A DNA stretch of 60,424 bases, taken from assembly GCA_020438295.1 (NCBI GenBank), contig JAGQUV010000009.1, positions 1 to 60,424 of the forward strand. The letters run 5' to 3'. The notes beneath the pieces are model-generated. The model saw only the letters and a list, made by a program, of their open reading frames with translations, made no database searches and was not told the DNA's origin. Below are positions 16,411 through 23,251 of this stretch, piece after piece. The translations under genes and the position numbers were made by a program. This stretch comes from Solirubrobacterales bacterium. GTDB taxonomy: Bacteria > Actinomycetota > Thermoleophilia > Solirubrobacterales > 70-9. Within the stretch, counting starts at the first letter, position 1; each line of letters starts with the position of its first letter.

Positions 16411-17148
16411 GTGGCGGATAGAGCGGCATTGATTACCGGGGGGTCCGGGGGCATCGGCCTGGCAATTGCACGGCGGCTCGGAGAGAGTGGCTACGCCCTG
16501 ACGATCTCCGGCCGCCAGGAGCAGAAGCTGCTCAAGACGGCCGAGCGACTCGCCAACGAAGACCTCAAGGTCGAGGCCGTGGTCGCCGACGTAACCAGCG
16601 AGCAGGCCGTGGTGGACCTGGTCGCCGAGCACAAGCGCCAGTGGGGCCGGCTCGACTGCCTGGTCAACAACGCCGGGATCGGGATCGGGCAGGCCCTGGG
16701 CGAGATCCAGGCCAAGCACCTCGACCGGCAGCTGGCGGTAAACCTGCGAGCGCTGGTGATCGCCACACGCGAGTCGGTCGAGATGCTCAGGCAGGCGGGC
16801 GGGGAGCACGGCAAGGCGCTGATCGTCAACCTGGCCTCGATCGCCGGCAAACAGTCCCCGCCTTGGCTTTCGGTATACGGCGCGACCAAGGCCGCGGTGC
16901 TCTCGTATTCGAGGTCCACCCAGAAGGAACTGGCCGGCAGCGGGGTCTGCTGCACCGCGATCGCCCCGGGATTCGTGGCGACCGACATGACCCAGTTCGC
17001 CCAGGGCGAGGTCGCCCCCGAGCGAATGATCCAACCGGAAGACATCGCCGAGGCGGTCAGCTTCCTGCTCAGGCTCTCGCCCAGCTGTGCCATCCCCGAG
17101 ATCGTGGTCTCCCGCTCCGAGGCGGGGCCCGACATCGAAGGCATCTAG
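16411..17148 (+). CDS. Short-chain dehydrogenase/reductase (SDR)
   Basis: The 245-residue protein is a classical SDR: cofactor loop ALITGGSGGIGLAIA, LVNNAGIGIG, and the catalytic Tyr and Lys in VYGATKAAVL with the Ser a few residues before. The cofactor is probably NADP(H), and the substrate is unknown; it resembles 3-oxoacyl-ACP reductase-like members. The GTG at 16411 is preferred over upstream codons because GGAGAGAG lies immediately before it and the protein then starts just ahead of the Rossmann strand. TAGTCT at 16373 could be the -10. Confidence 0.9.
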   Translation: MADRAALITGGSGGIGLAIARRLGESGYALTISGRQEQKLLKTAERLANEDLKVEAVVADVTSEQAVVDLVAEHKRQWGRLDCLVNNAGIGIGQALGEIQAKHLDRQLAVNLRALVIATRESVEMLRQAGGEHGKALIVNLASIAGKQSPPWLSVYGATKAAVLSYSRSTQKELAGSGVCCTAIAPGFVATDMTQFAQGEVAPERMIQPEDIAEAVSFLLRLSPSCAIPEIVVSRSEAGPDIEGI

Positions 17149-17172
17149 CCGGACCCGGCCACGGGACCGGGC

Positions 17173-18348
17173 ATGCGCTGCCTGATCGGCGCCTTCGGCG
17201 ACCCGGGACACGTGTTCCCGGCGATCAGCCTGGCCCGAGGGCTCCGCGCGCGCGGGCACCGGGTGCTGGTGGAGACCTGGCCCCGGTGGAAGGAGGCGGT
17301 CGAAGGCGCCGGGGTCGAGTTCGCCGGTGCCGACCAGTACCAGGTCTTCCCTCCCCCGGCTTCGGGCTCACCGGGCAGCGGAGAGGCGGCGGTGGCGCTG
17401 GGGCCGTTGCTGGCCGAGTTCGACCCGGACCTGGTGGTCAACGACGTGCTCACCCCCGCGCCGGCCCTGGCGGCCGAGGCACACGGCTGCCCCCGGGCCA
17501 CGCTGATCCCGCACATCTACCCGGACCCCCCCGGCGGGATGCCGCTGTTCGCGATCGGTGCGCAACCGCCGAGGACGGCGATCGGACGACGCGCCTGGGC
17601 AGCCGCCGCCGGCCTGCTCACGCCGGGCCTGAAAAGGGGGCGGACCGACCTCAACGCCCAGCGGGCAAAGGTGGGGCTAGAACCGATCGACCGGTACCAC
17701 GGCTCGACCAGCCCCGACCTGGCCCTGCTCGCCACCTATCCCCAGCTCGAATACCCTCGCGAATGGCCGGACTCGGTCGAACTGACCGGGCCGATGCCGT
17801 ACGAGATGCCCCACCCCGAAATCGAACTGCCGCCCGGCGAAGAGCCGCTGGTCCTGGTCGCGCCGAGCACGTCGAAGGATCCCGGGAACCGGCTGCTCCG
17901 CTCCGCCCTGGAAGCGCTCGCCGACCAGCCGGTAAGGGTGGTCGCCACGACCAACCGGCCGACCGGGGGCGAGCCGATCGCCGTCCCGCCCAACGCGGTC
18001 CTGGTCGAATGGCTGAGCTACGCCCAGGTGATGCCGCTGGCCTCCCTGATCATCTGCCACGGCGGTCACGGCACGGTCGCCCGGGCGCTGGCCGAAGGGG
18101 TGCCAGTGCTGACCTGCCCGGCCGATGGCGACATGAACGAGACCGCGGCCCGGATCACCTGGGCCGGGGTCGGGCTCTCGGTCCGCCGGAGCCTGGTCCG
18201 CCCGAGCACCGTCAAGTGGGCGGCTGCCGAGATCCTGGCCGATCCGGCCTACCGCGAAAAGGCCGGCGAAATAGCCGCCTGGGACCGACGCCACGACGGA
18301 CCGGCCCGCGGGTCGGAGCTGCTCGAGGAGCTGGTGGCCCGAGTCTGA
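17173..18348 (+). CDS. UDP-glucuronosyl/glycosyltransferase family 1 protein
   Basis: The 391-residue protein is a GT-B fold glycosyltransferase of the MGT/UGT type. The N-terminal acceptor domain begins MRCLIGAFGDPGHVFPAISLA. The C-terminal donor domain has the signature CHGGHGTVARALAEGVPVL followed by DMNETAARI, matching the HGGxGT...P...DQ..NA pattern that binds the nucleotide sugar. Such enzymes glycosylate lipids, macrolides or carotenoids; the acceptor here is unknown. It lies 24 bases downstream of the SDR gene, so the two may act together on a small lipophilic molecule. Confidence 0.9.
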   Translation: MRCLIGAFGDPGHVFPAISLARGLRARGHRVLVETWPRWKEAVEGAGVEFAGADQYQVFPPPASGSPGSGEAAVALGPLLAEFDPDLVVNDVLTPAPALAAEAHGCPRATLIPHIYPDPPGGMPLFAIGAQPPRTAIGRRAWAAAAGLLTPGLKRGRTDLNAQRAKVGLEPIDRYHGSTSPDLALLATYPQLEYPREWPDSVELTGPMPYEMPHPEIELPPGEEPLVLVAPSTSKDPGNRLLRSALEALADQPVRVVATTNRPTGGEPIAVPPNAVLVEWLSYAQVMPLASLIICHGGHGTVARALAEGVPVLTCPADGDMNETAARITWAGVGLSVRRSLVRPSTVKWAAAEILADPAYREKAGEIAAWDRRHDGPARGSELLEELVARV

Positions 18349-18364
18349 CCGGCCGGGCAGCGCG

Positions 18365-18391
18365 CCCGCCGCCGGCGGGACCGGCGGCGGG
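18365..18391. terminator. Strong GC hairpin between glycosyltransferase gene and tRNA-Asn
   Basis: CCCGCCGCCGG (18365-18375) pairs perfectly with CCGGCGGCGGG (18381-18391) around a 5-base loop. It lies between the rightward glycosyltransferase gene and the leftward tRNA-Asn. There is no T-run, so termination would need a factor or the hairpin alone. Confidence 0.4.
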
Positions 18392-18398
18392 GCAGGGA

Positions 18399-18470
18399 CT
18401 CGGGGGGGCGGACTCGAACCGCCAACCACCGACTTAACAGGACGGCGCTCTACCATTGAGCTACCCCCGA
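18399..18470 (-). tRNA. tRNA-Asn (GTT)
   Basis: The 72-base cloverleaf has acceptor TCGGGGG/CCCCCGA, D arm GCTC-AATGGTA-GAGC, anticodon arm CCGTC-CTGTTAA-GTCGG, T arm GGCGG-TTCGAGT-CCGCC and discriminator G. The anticodon is GTT (Asn). The fourth pair of the anticodon stem (30-40) is a T-T mismatch; everything else pairs. CCA is not encoded. Confidence 0.93.
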
Positions 18471-18558
18471 ATGGGACTTCCGGCAAAGCACCGGGAGCCA
18501 TCGGTGAAACATCGCGTGGCTGGCGAGCAGCCTAGCGAAACGGAACCCCGCGGGGCTG

Positions 18559-20454
18559 CTACTGCGCCGGCGGGGCGGTCTGCGATCCGGCCGTGCCCAG
18601 GCCATGTCCGGCCTGGTCCGGGCCGGATTCGGCGGCGTCGGCCTCGGCCCTGCGGACCGCCTCGACCAGCTTCGACCGCTTCCGGCTCAACTCGGCCCGG
18701 CCGGCCGGGTCGTCGGCCGCGGCGGCGGCCCGGATCTCGTCCTCCAGCGCGGCCAGCTCCAGCTCCATGAAGTTGCGCCGGATCGAGCCCGAGCCGACCT
18801 GATCGGGATCGGCCCCGACCACCAGCTCGGCGATCAGCCCATGGAGCTCACGGTCGTCGGGGTCGAGCCCTTCGGCCGGGTCGTCGAGGTGGTCCCGCAG
18901 CCACTCGGCCGTGCGGACCACCAGCGGGGAAGAGAGATGCCTCGCCTCGAGCCGGTCGAGGTAGGTCCGGCCCTCGGCCGGCCTGGCCACGCACATCGCC
19001 AGCAGCGAGCGCTCCTGGCGTTCGCGACGGGTCAGGAGCCCGGACGTCGCGGGGCCCCCGGCGGACCCGGACGGCGCCGCACTCCGCCCCGTGTTCGATG
19101 CGGCGTCGGCGCCCTCGTTCGCCGCCGGAGCCCCGCTGCGCTGCGGCTGCGGCTCGGGCGCCTGCGAAAGCCGGGCCACGACCACGGTCGGGTCGATGCC
19201 GAGCCTCTCGGCCACCCTGCGGGTGAGCTCCTCCCGGGTAGCCCCGGCGGCGATCCCGGCCAGGACCGGCGCGGCCTGGGCCAGACCGCTGTCCCGCGAC
19301 TGCGGGGAATTGGTGTCCACCTCCCCCAGGATCAGCTCGAGGTGGAACTCGGGCAGCTCGACTGCTCCGTCTACCAGCTCGCGGAAACGATCCGCGCCAC
19401 CCTCGGCCACCACCATCTCGGCCGGGTCCTCCCCGGCCGGCATCGCGGCCACCCGGATCGTCAGCTTGCGGCCGGCGGCCACCTGCTGGGCCCTCAGCAT
19501 CGCCTTGCGGCCGGCGGCATCGGCGTCGAGCGCGAGGATCACCGTGTCTATGGTGGCCGACAGCATGGCGAGCTGTGGTTCGGTGATCGCGGTGCCCATC
19601 ACGCCGACCGATTCGGTAAGGCCGACCTGGTGCAGCGCGATCACGTCGGTGTAGCCCTCGACCACGATCGCCCTCCCGGCCTTCGCCATCGGGGCGCGGG
19701 CGCGGTCGATCCCGTAGAGGATCTCACTCTTGTGGAACAGCTCGCCTTCGGCCGAGTTCAGGTATTTCGGCTTCTGCTCGGAGCCGGTGGCCCGGGCACC
19801 GAACCCGACCACCCTGCCCCTCGGGTCGCGGATCGGGAACGTGATTCGCTTGCGGAAGCGGTCGTACATCGCTCCCTTCTGGCTCTTCTGGGCCAGGCCG
19901 GTGCGGGCCAGTTCGGCAAGGCTGAATCCGGCCTGCTGGCCTCGTACGATCAGGGTGTCCCAGGCACCGGGGGCATACCCCACCCCGAAATCCGCCAGGG
20001 CCCCGGGATCGAGGCCGCGGCCCTCGAGGTAGTCACGGGCCTTGGCCGCCTCGGGCGAATCCTGGTAGGTAGCGGCATAAAACGAGGCGGCCCGGTCGAG
20101 CAGCTCGGTCAGGCGGGTCCTGGCCCTGCGTCGCTGCTCGGCTTCCGGATCCTCCTTTTCGCGGGTCACCTCGACCCCGTAGCGATCGGCCAGCAGTTCG
20201 ACCGCGGCCGGAAAATCGATGTTCTCGGTCGCCGCCACGAAGTCGAACAGGTCCCCGCCGACCCCGCAGCCGAAGCAGTGGTAGAGCTTGTCGGTCGAGT
20301 GGACCGAGAACGACGGCGTGCGCTCTTCGTGGAACGGGCAGAGACCGGTGTACCGCACGCCCTGACGGCGCAGGTCGGTCTTGGCGGAAACGATCTCGAC
20401 CATGTCCGCGGCGGCGCGGACCCGGTCAATGGTGTCGGGCGTGAACTTGGACAG
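18559..20454 (-). CDS. dnaG: DNA primase DnaG
   Basis: DnaG makes RNA primers at the replication fork. The zinc-binding CHC2 motif (LCPFHEERTPSF ... HCFGCGVGGDLF) and TOPRIM residues (AIVVEGYTDVIALHQ, ILALDADAAG) are intact. The Ala/Gly/Pro-rich linker and C-terminal helicase-interaction region are as expected. The only ATG in the N-terminal region (20403) would remove the first conserved helix. Homology extends upstream through FTPDTIDRVRAAADMVEIV, and no ATG, GTG or TTG lies there, so CTG at 20454 is proposed, ten bases after the dgt stop. Length from CTG is 631 residues. Confidence 0.93.
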   Translation of the reverse strand: MSKFTPDTIDRVRAAADMVEIVSAKTDLRRQGVRYTGLCPFHEERTPSFSVHSTDKLYHCFGCGVGGDLFDFVAATENIDFPAAVELLADRYGVEVTREKEDPEAEQRRRARTRLTELLDRAASFYAATYQDSPEAAKARDYLEGRGLDPGALADFGVGYAPGAWDTLIVRGQQAGFSLAELARTGLAQKSQKGAMYDRFRKRITFPIRDPRGRVVGFGARATGSEQKPKYLNSAEGELFHKSEILYGIDRARAPMAKAGRAIVVEGYTDVIALHQVGLTESVGVMGTAITEPQLAMLSATIDTVILALDADAAGRKAMLRAQQVAAGRKLTIRVAAMPAGEDPAEMVVAEGGADRFRELVDGAVELPEFHLELILGEVDTNSPQSRDSGLAQAAPVLAGIAAGATREELTRRVAERLGIDPTVVVARLSQAPEPQPQRSGAPAANEGADAASNTGRSAAPSGSAGGPATSGLLTRRERQERSLLAMCVARPAEGRTYLDRLEARHLSSPLVVRTAEWLRDHLDDPAEGLDPDDRELHGLIAELVVGADPDQVGSGSIRRNFMELELAALEDEIRAAAAADDPAGRAELSRKRSKLVEAVRRAEADAAESGPDQAGHGLGTAGSQTAPPAQ

Positions 20455-20464
20455 GCGCCCGAGT

Positions 20465-21484
20465 CTAAAGCCGCGAGCGCTCGGGCACGAAAAGCCCGGT
20501 GAAGTGCGTGATGCAGTAGCGGTCGGTCATCCCGGCCAGCAGGTCGGTCACCCGCTGCAGGTCGTCGGCGTCGGGGTCCAGCTCGGGTACCCGGTCGAGC
20601 CGCTCGAGGTAGTACTCGAACAGGATCCGGACCATCTGCTGGACCTTCTCATGCTCGGCCCGCGCTTCCACCCCGAGATAGACGTTCTCGAACATGAACT
20701 TGCGCAGCCTGAGCATCGCCTGGCCCATTTCCTCGGTCTGGCCGATCTCGTCTCCGCTCGCCGAGCACTTGACGATGTCTTTGACCAGCGCGTCGATCCG
20801 GCCGGCTCCGGTCGGGCCGAGCATCGCGATCTCCTCGCGCGGCAGGTCCTCCGGCATCAGGATCCCGGCCCGGAGGGCATCGTCTATGTCGTGGTTGATG
20901 TAGGCGACGCGGTCGACCAGCCGGACGATCTGGCCCTCGAGCGACCCGCTCCGCTCGGGGCCTGTGTGCTTGAGGATTCCTTCCCTGACCGGCTGGTTGA
21001 GGTTCAGTCCGCGGCCGTCGCGTTCGAGCACGTCGACCACCCGCAGCGAGTGCTCGTTGTGCCGGAAGCCCGTTCCGCCGTGGGCCCGGACCGCCTCGTC
21101 CAGCGCCTGTTCACCGATATGGCCGAACGGCGGGTGGCCGAGATCGTGGGCCAGCCCGATCGCCTCGGTCAGATCCTCGTTCAGGCCGAGCGCCCGGGCG
21201 ACCGTGCGGGCGATCCCGGTCGCCTCGAGGGTGTGGGTCAGCCGGGTCCGGTAGTGGTCACCTTCGGGCGCGACGAACACCTGGGTCTTGTGCATCAGTC
21301 GCCGGAACGACTTGCTGTGCACGATCCGGTCGCGGTCGCGCTGGAACGGCGTCCGCAGCGGGCTGTCTTCCTCCGGCACCGCCCGGCTGGCCGGATACGA
21401 AAGCACCGCCCGTTCCGACAGGAATTCCTGCTCGCGCCTGCGGGCCGAGTCGGCGAACGAGCCGCCGTCACCGCGCCCGCTCAT
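20465..21484 (-). CDS. dgt: dGTPase-like HD domain triphosphohydrolase
   Basis: The 339-residue protein has an HD phosphohydrolase core: RTRLTHTLEATGIARTVAR, then GLAHDLGHPPFGHIGE with the metal-binding HD pair, and a later RVAYINHDIDDAL Asp. This is the short Dgt-like class that hydrolyses dNTPs to deoxynucleosides and triphosphate and probably protects dNTP balance. The ATG at 21484 overlaps the recO stop by four bases (ATGA). It lies in recO-dgt-dnaG, an order also found in other actinobacteria. Confidence 0.93.
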   Translation of the reverse strand: MSGRGDGGSFADSARRREQEFLSERAVLSYPASRAVPEEDSPLRTPFQRDRDRIVHSKSFRRLMHKTQVFVAPEGDHYRTRLTHTLEATGIARTVARALGLNEDLTEAIGLAHDLGHPPFGHIGEQALDEAVRAHGGTGFRHNEHSLRVVDVLERDGRGLNLNQPVREGILKHTGPERSGSLEGQIVRLVDRVAYINHDIDDALRAGILMPEDLPREEIAMLGPTGAGRIDALVKDIVKCSASGDEIGQTEEMGQAMLRLRKFMFENVYLGVEARAEHEKVQQMVRILFEYYLERLDRVPELDPDADDLQRVTDLLAGMTDRYCITHFTGLFVPERSRL

Positions 21485-22218
21485 GCGGCCGCGCCATCGG
21501 TCAGGCGGCCCAGCCGGACGTGGGCGTGGTGCTCGAGCGTCTCGCCGATCGCCCTGCCGGCCTGCCTGATCGCCGCCGGATCGCCGCCCGGTGCCTCGCT
21601 CATCGGCCGGCCGAGCGCGTCGACCATGAACCGGAGGGCCTCGCCGGAGAAGGGGAATGAATTGGCCTCGCAGGTCGGGCAGACGACCCCGCCGGCCGCC
21701 CCGGAGAAGGCGGTCAGGTGGTCGTCGGCGCCGCACCTCGAGCAGCCCGACAGCTCGGGGGAGAACCCGGCCGCCAGGGCCAGCTTGAGCCGGAAGGTGA
21801 CCATGCCCGGGAGCCCGGCGACTGCAGCTTCAGGATCTTCGTCGACCAGGGCCAGGTACCGGCAGAGCAGGTTGTACGCCGGGTCGTTCGGCTCGGCCCC
21901 GTCGAGCAGCCTGAGCACCGCGCCGCAGGCGTCGCCGGCGGCCGCGATACCCCGGGCCGACGAGCGCAGCCGGGCGTGGCTTTCGACCGTTTCGGCGGCG
22001 GTCACCGTGTGCAGGTCGCCCCGGCCACGGTGCAGGACCAGGCTGAGCCGGAAAAAGGGCTCCAGCCGACCACCGAATCGTGAACGGGGCTTGCGGACGC
22101 CCTTGGCAATCGCCCCGAGCCGCCCCGACTCGCGTGAGTAGAGGTGCAGGATCCGGTCGGCCTCGCCATACCGGATCGAGCGCAGGACCACCGCTTCGGT
22201 CTTGAAATTCCCGGCCAT
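21481..22218 (-). CDS. recO: DNA repair protein RecO
   Basis: RecO loads RecA onto SSB-coated single-stranded DNA in the RecFOR pathway and anneals complementary strands. The 245-residue protein has the N-terminal OB-fold (AVVLRSIRYGEADRILHLYS) and the middle zinc finger CSRCGADDHL ... VCPTCE. Length and architecture are normal. It is separated from mutM by 32 bases and overlaps dgt by four bases. Confidence 0.95.
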   Translation of the reverse strand: MAGNFKTEAVVLRSIRYGEADRILHLYSRESGRLGAIAKGVRKPRSRFGGRLEPFFRLSLVLHRGRGDLHTVTAAETVESHARLRSSARGIAAAGDACGAVLRLLDGAEPNDPAYNLLCRYLALVDEDPEAAVAGLPGMVTFRLKLALAAGFSPELSGCSRCGADDHLTAFSGAAGGVVCPTCEANSFPFSGEALRFMVDALGRPMSEAPGGDPAAIRQAGRAIGETLEHHAHVRLGRLTDGAAA

Positions 22219-22250
22219 CGGCCCCTAAGGTTGCCGGGAGGCTCGGACGG

Positions 22251-23198
22251 CTAGCGAGCCCGTTTGCGGAGCGGCCGGCCGGCCCTCCGGCGGGGGCGCC
22301 TGCGGAGCCGCTTCTGGCAGGCCGGGCAGAAATAGGTGGATCGTCCGCCGACCACTATCCGCACTATCGGCTCGCCGCAGCCCGGGCAGGCTTCCCCCTC
22401 CCGCCGGTGGACCAGGAACTCGTGCTGCATCTTGCCGGCGTCACCACGGGCATCACGGTAGTCGTCGATCGAGGCGCCGCCGAGGTCCAGTCCGCGCTCG
22501 AGCGACTCGACCACCCCGTCGCGCAGTGCCCGGTGGTGTTCGGCCTTCATCGATTCCCCGGGCGACAGCGGGTGCAACCGGGCCCTGAAAAGCGCCTCGT
22601 CGGCATAGATGTTGCCGACCCCGGCCACCCCTTTCTGGTCGAGCAGGAACGACTTGAGCGGACCGGTCCGCCCCTCGGTCATCGCGGCCATCGCCTCGAC
22701 CGTGAACTCGGGCGAAAGCGGTTCGACCCCCAGTCGCGAGTCGAAGTAGTCGTCGAGCGCTTCCGGGCCGGCGATGAACCCCCGACCGAACCGGCGCGGG
22801 TCCGAGAACAACAACCGGCCCCCGTCGTCAAGCATGAAACGGGCCCTGAGGTGCCGGTCGCCCGGGGCCGGCCCCGCCCCGTTCCCGGCTCCGGTCGCCG
22901 GGGGCTCGATCCGCGGGTCACCCGGGTTCAGCGATCCGTCCGGCTCGACCAGGGTCAGCGAGCCGGTCATGCGCAGGTGGATCACCATCGAGTTCCCGTC
23001 GTCGAATTCGAACACCAGGTACTTGCCCCGGCGCCCGACGTCGACCACCTCACTGCCTTCGGCCGCCCGCTCGAACAGGACGGCCGTCGACGGCTGGGAG
23101 AAGTACGGGTCCAGCACCTCGACCGACTCGAACCTCCGGCCGACCAGGTCCGGTTCGAGCTGGCGGCGTATGGTCTCGACTTCGGGCAGCTCGGGCAC
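22251..23198 (-). CDS. mutM: Formamidopyrimidine-DNA glycosylase
   Basis: MutM/Fpg removes 8-oxoguanine and ring-opened purines. The N-terminus MPELPEVETIRRQLEP places the catalytic Pro and Glu at positions 2 and 3, assuming initiator Met removal. The C-terminal zinc finger CPGCGEPIVRI ... YFCPACQ is intact, as are the H2TH motif residues (KGVAGVGNIYADEALF). At 315 residues it is slightly long, with an inserted glycine/proline-rich loop near residue 100 and a basic C-terminal tail. It starts with GTG; TAAAAC six bases upstream could be a weak -10. Confidence 0.95.
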   Translation of the reverse strand: MPELPEVETIRRQLEPDLVGRRFESVEVLDPYFSQPSTAVLFERAAEGSEVVDVGRRGKYLVFEFDDGNSMVIHLRMTGSLTLVEPDGSLNPGDPRIEPPATGAGNGAGPAPGDRHLRARFMLDDGGRLLFSDPRRFGRGFIAGPEALDDYFDSRLGVEPLSPEFTVEAMAAMTEGRTGPLKSFLLDQKGVAGVGNIYADEALFRARLHPLSPGESMKAEHHRALRDGVVESLERGLDLGGASIDDYRDARGDAGKMQHEFLVHRREGEACPGCGEPIVRIVVGGRSTYFCPACQKRLRRRPRRRAGRPLRKRAR

Positions 23199-23251
23199 GG
23201 CCCGGTTTTATCAGGTCGCCCTGGCGGCCACGGCCGGCGTCGTTCAGCCGG

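Noticed and set aside
18604-20502. Long rightward open frame antisense to dnaG
   Set aside because: It mirrors dnaG codon periodicity, lacks a recognisable domain and has no ribosome-binding site or promoter.
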